Positions 20,877 through 21,073 of a stretch of 21,073 nucleotides of DNA are shown piece by piece. How positions within the stretch are numbered: position 1 is the stretch's first letter; the number at the start of each line of letters is the position of its first letter. The position numbers and the translations under genes are program-made. Origin of the DNA: a virus; the IMG/VR virus record IMGVR_UViG_3300046018_000152, positions 1 through 21,073 of that record; one strand, written 5' to 3'. The notes beneath the pieces are model-generated. The model was not told the origin of the DNA. It worked only from the letters and a program-made list of their open reading frames with translations, and made no database searches.

Positions 20877-21073
20877 TTACGCCGCCACCCGGTAGTGATC
20901 CAGCGTGCCCGCCTCACGCGCGGCCACCACCGCAGCTGGAACGCGCCCGCGCTGGCCCTGCACGTAGATCGTGCCGTTGATGTTGTAGGTGATGGCGCCC
21001 GGCTTGGTCTCAGCCTTCTTGCGCGCTGGCTTGCTGGCCTTGGCTGCAAGCTTGACAGCCAGATGATCGGCCG
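20877..21073 (-). CDS. C-terminal part of a basic hypothetical protein, 5' end outside window
   Basis: The last 64 residues of a protein entering from the right edge (reading frame starts at 21071, TAA at 20879-20877). It begins with a Lys/Ala-rich helical stretch (KLAAKASKPARKKAETKPG), followed by a beta-like segment (ITYNINGTIYVQGQRGRVP) and a helix ending AREAGTLDHYRVAA. The basic N-terminal part suggests nucleic acid or membrane contact. Its stop overlaps the ribosome binding site of the co-chaperonin gene, implying joint transcription. Family not recognised. Confidence 0.7.
   Translation of the reverse strand, partial: ADHLAVKLAAKASKPARKKAETKPGAITYNINGTIYVQGQRGRVPAAVVAAREAGTLDHYRVAA

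Noticed and set aside
1-21073. CRISPR arrays, tRNA genes, insertion sequences, integrase or attachment sites
   Set aside because: No regularly spaced repeats, cloverleaf-like segments, transposase or integrase motifs were found by reading both strands.

Overview
The window is the packaging, virion-structure and start-of-lysis part of a P22-type podovirus genome or prophage, read backwards: almost every credible gene is on the minus strand, so transcription runs from base 21073 toward base 1. The host is probably a high-GC proteobacterium, perhaps of the Burkholderiales. That is inferred from base composition (37 of 60 bases G+C in 14041-14100), GC-rich codon third positions and protein style, not from any taxonomic marker. 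No integrase, repressor, tRNA, IS or CRISPR is visible, so lytic versus temperate cannot be decided here.

Layout in the direction of transcription. (1) 21073-20120: the end of a basic hypothetical protein, a phage GroES-like co-chaperonin and two small unknown proteins, mostly joined by 4-base overlaps. (2) 20120-16122: small terminase, large terminase and portal. (3) 16076-12958: scaffold, P22-like coat protein and two small secreted-looking or virion proteins that share an N-terminal tag, with hairpins in every gap and a textbook intrinsic terminator between the two paralogues. (4) 12956-11619: an SGNH/GDSL esterase fused to a long beta-rich N-terminal part, inserted where P22 goes directly from gene 5 to gene 4. 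(5) 11567-8377: tail accessory factor (gp4-like), DNA-stabilisation protein (gp10-like) and three small proteins in the gp26/gp14 slot. (6) 8367-3385: three ejection proteins in the gp7/gp20/gp16 order. (7) 3268-998: a beta-helix tailspike. (8) 995-1: a zinc-ribbon protein and three small membrane proteins, which look like the start of the lysis cassette; no endolysin is inside the window.

The genes work together as one assembly line. GroES may help host GroEL fold phage proteins. Scaffold and coat build the procapsid around the portal. The terminases pump DNA in. gp4/gp10-like proteins and the needle-slot protein close the portal. The ejection proteins are packaged for delivery, and the tailspike and probably the esterase act on surface glycans. 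Stop and start codons overlap at most junctions, so translational coupling appears to be the main way of setting protein ratios outside the coat region.

The points most worth a second look are the esterase cargo gene, the phage co-chaperonin, the tag-sharing pair split by a terminator, a direct repeat between the two terminase genes, and a possible opposite-strand membrane micro-protein at the position where P22 carries its immunity/exclusion genes.
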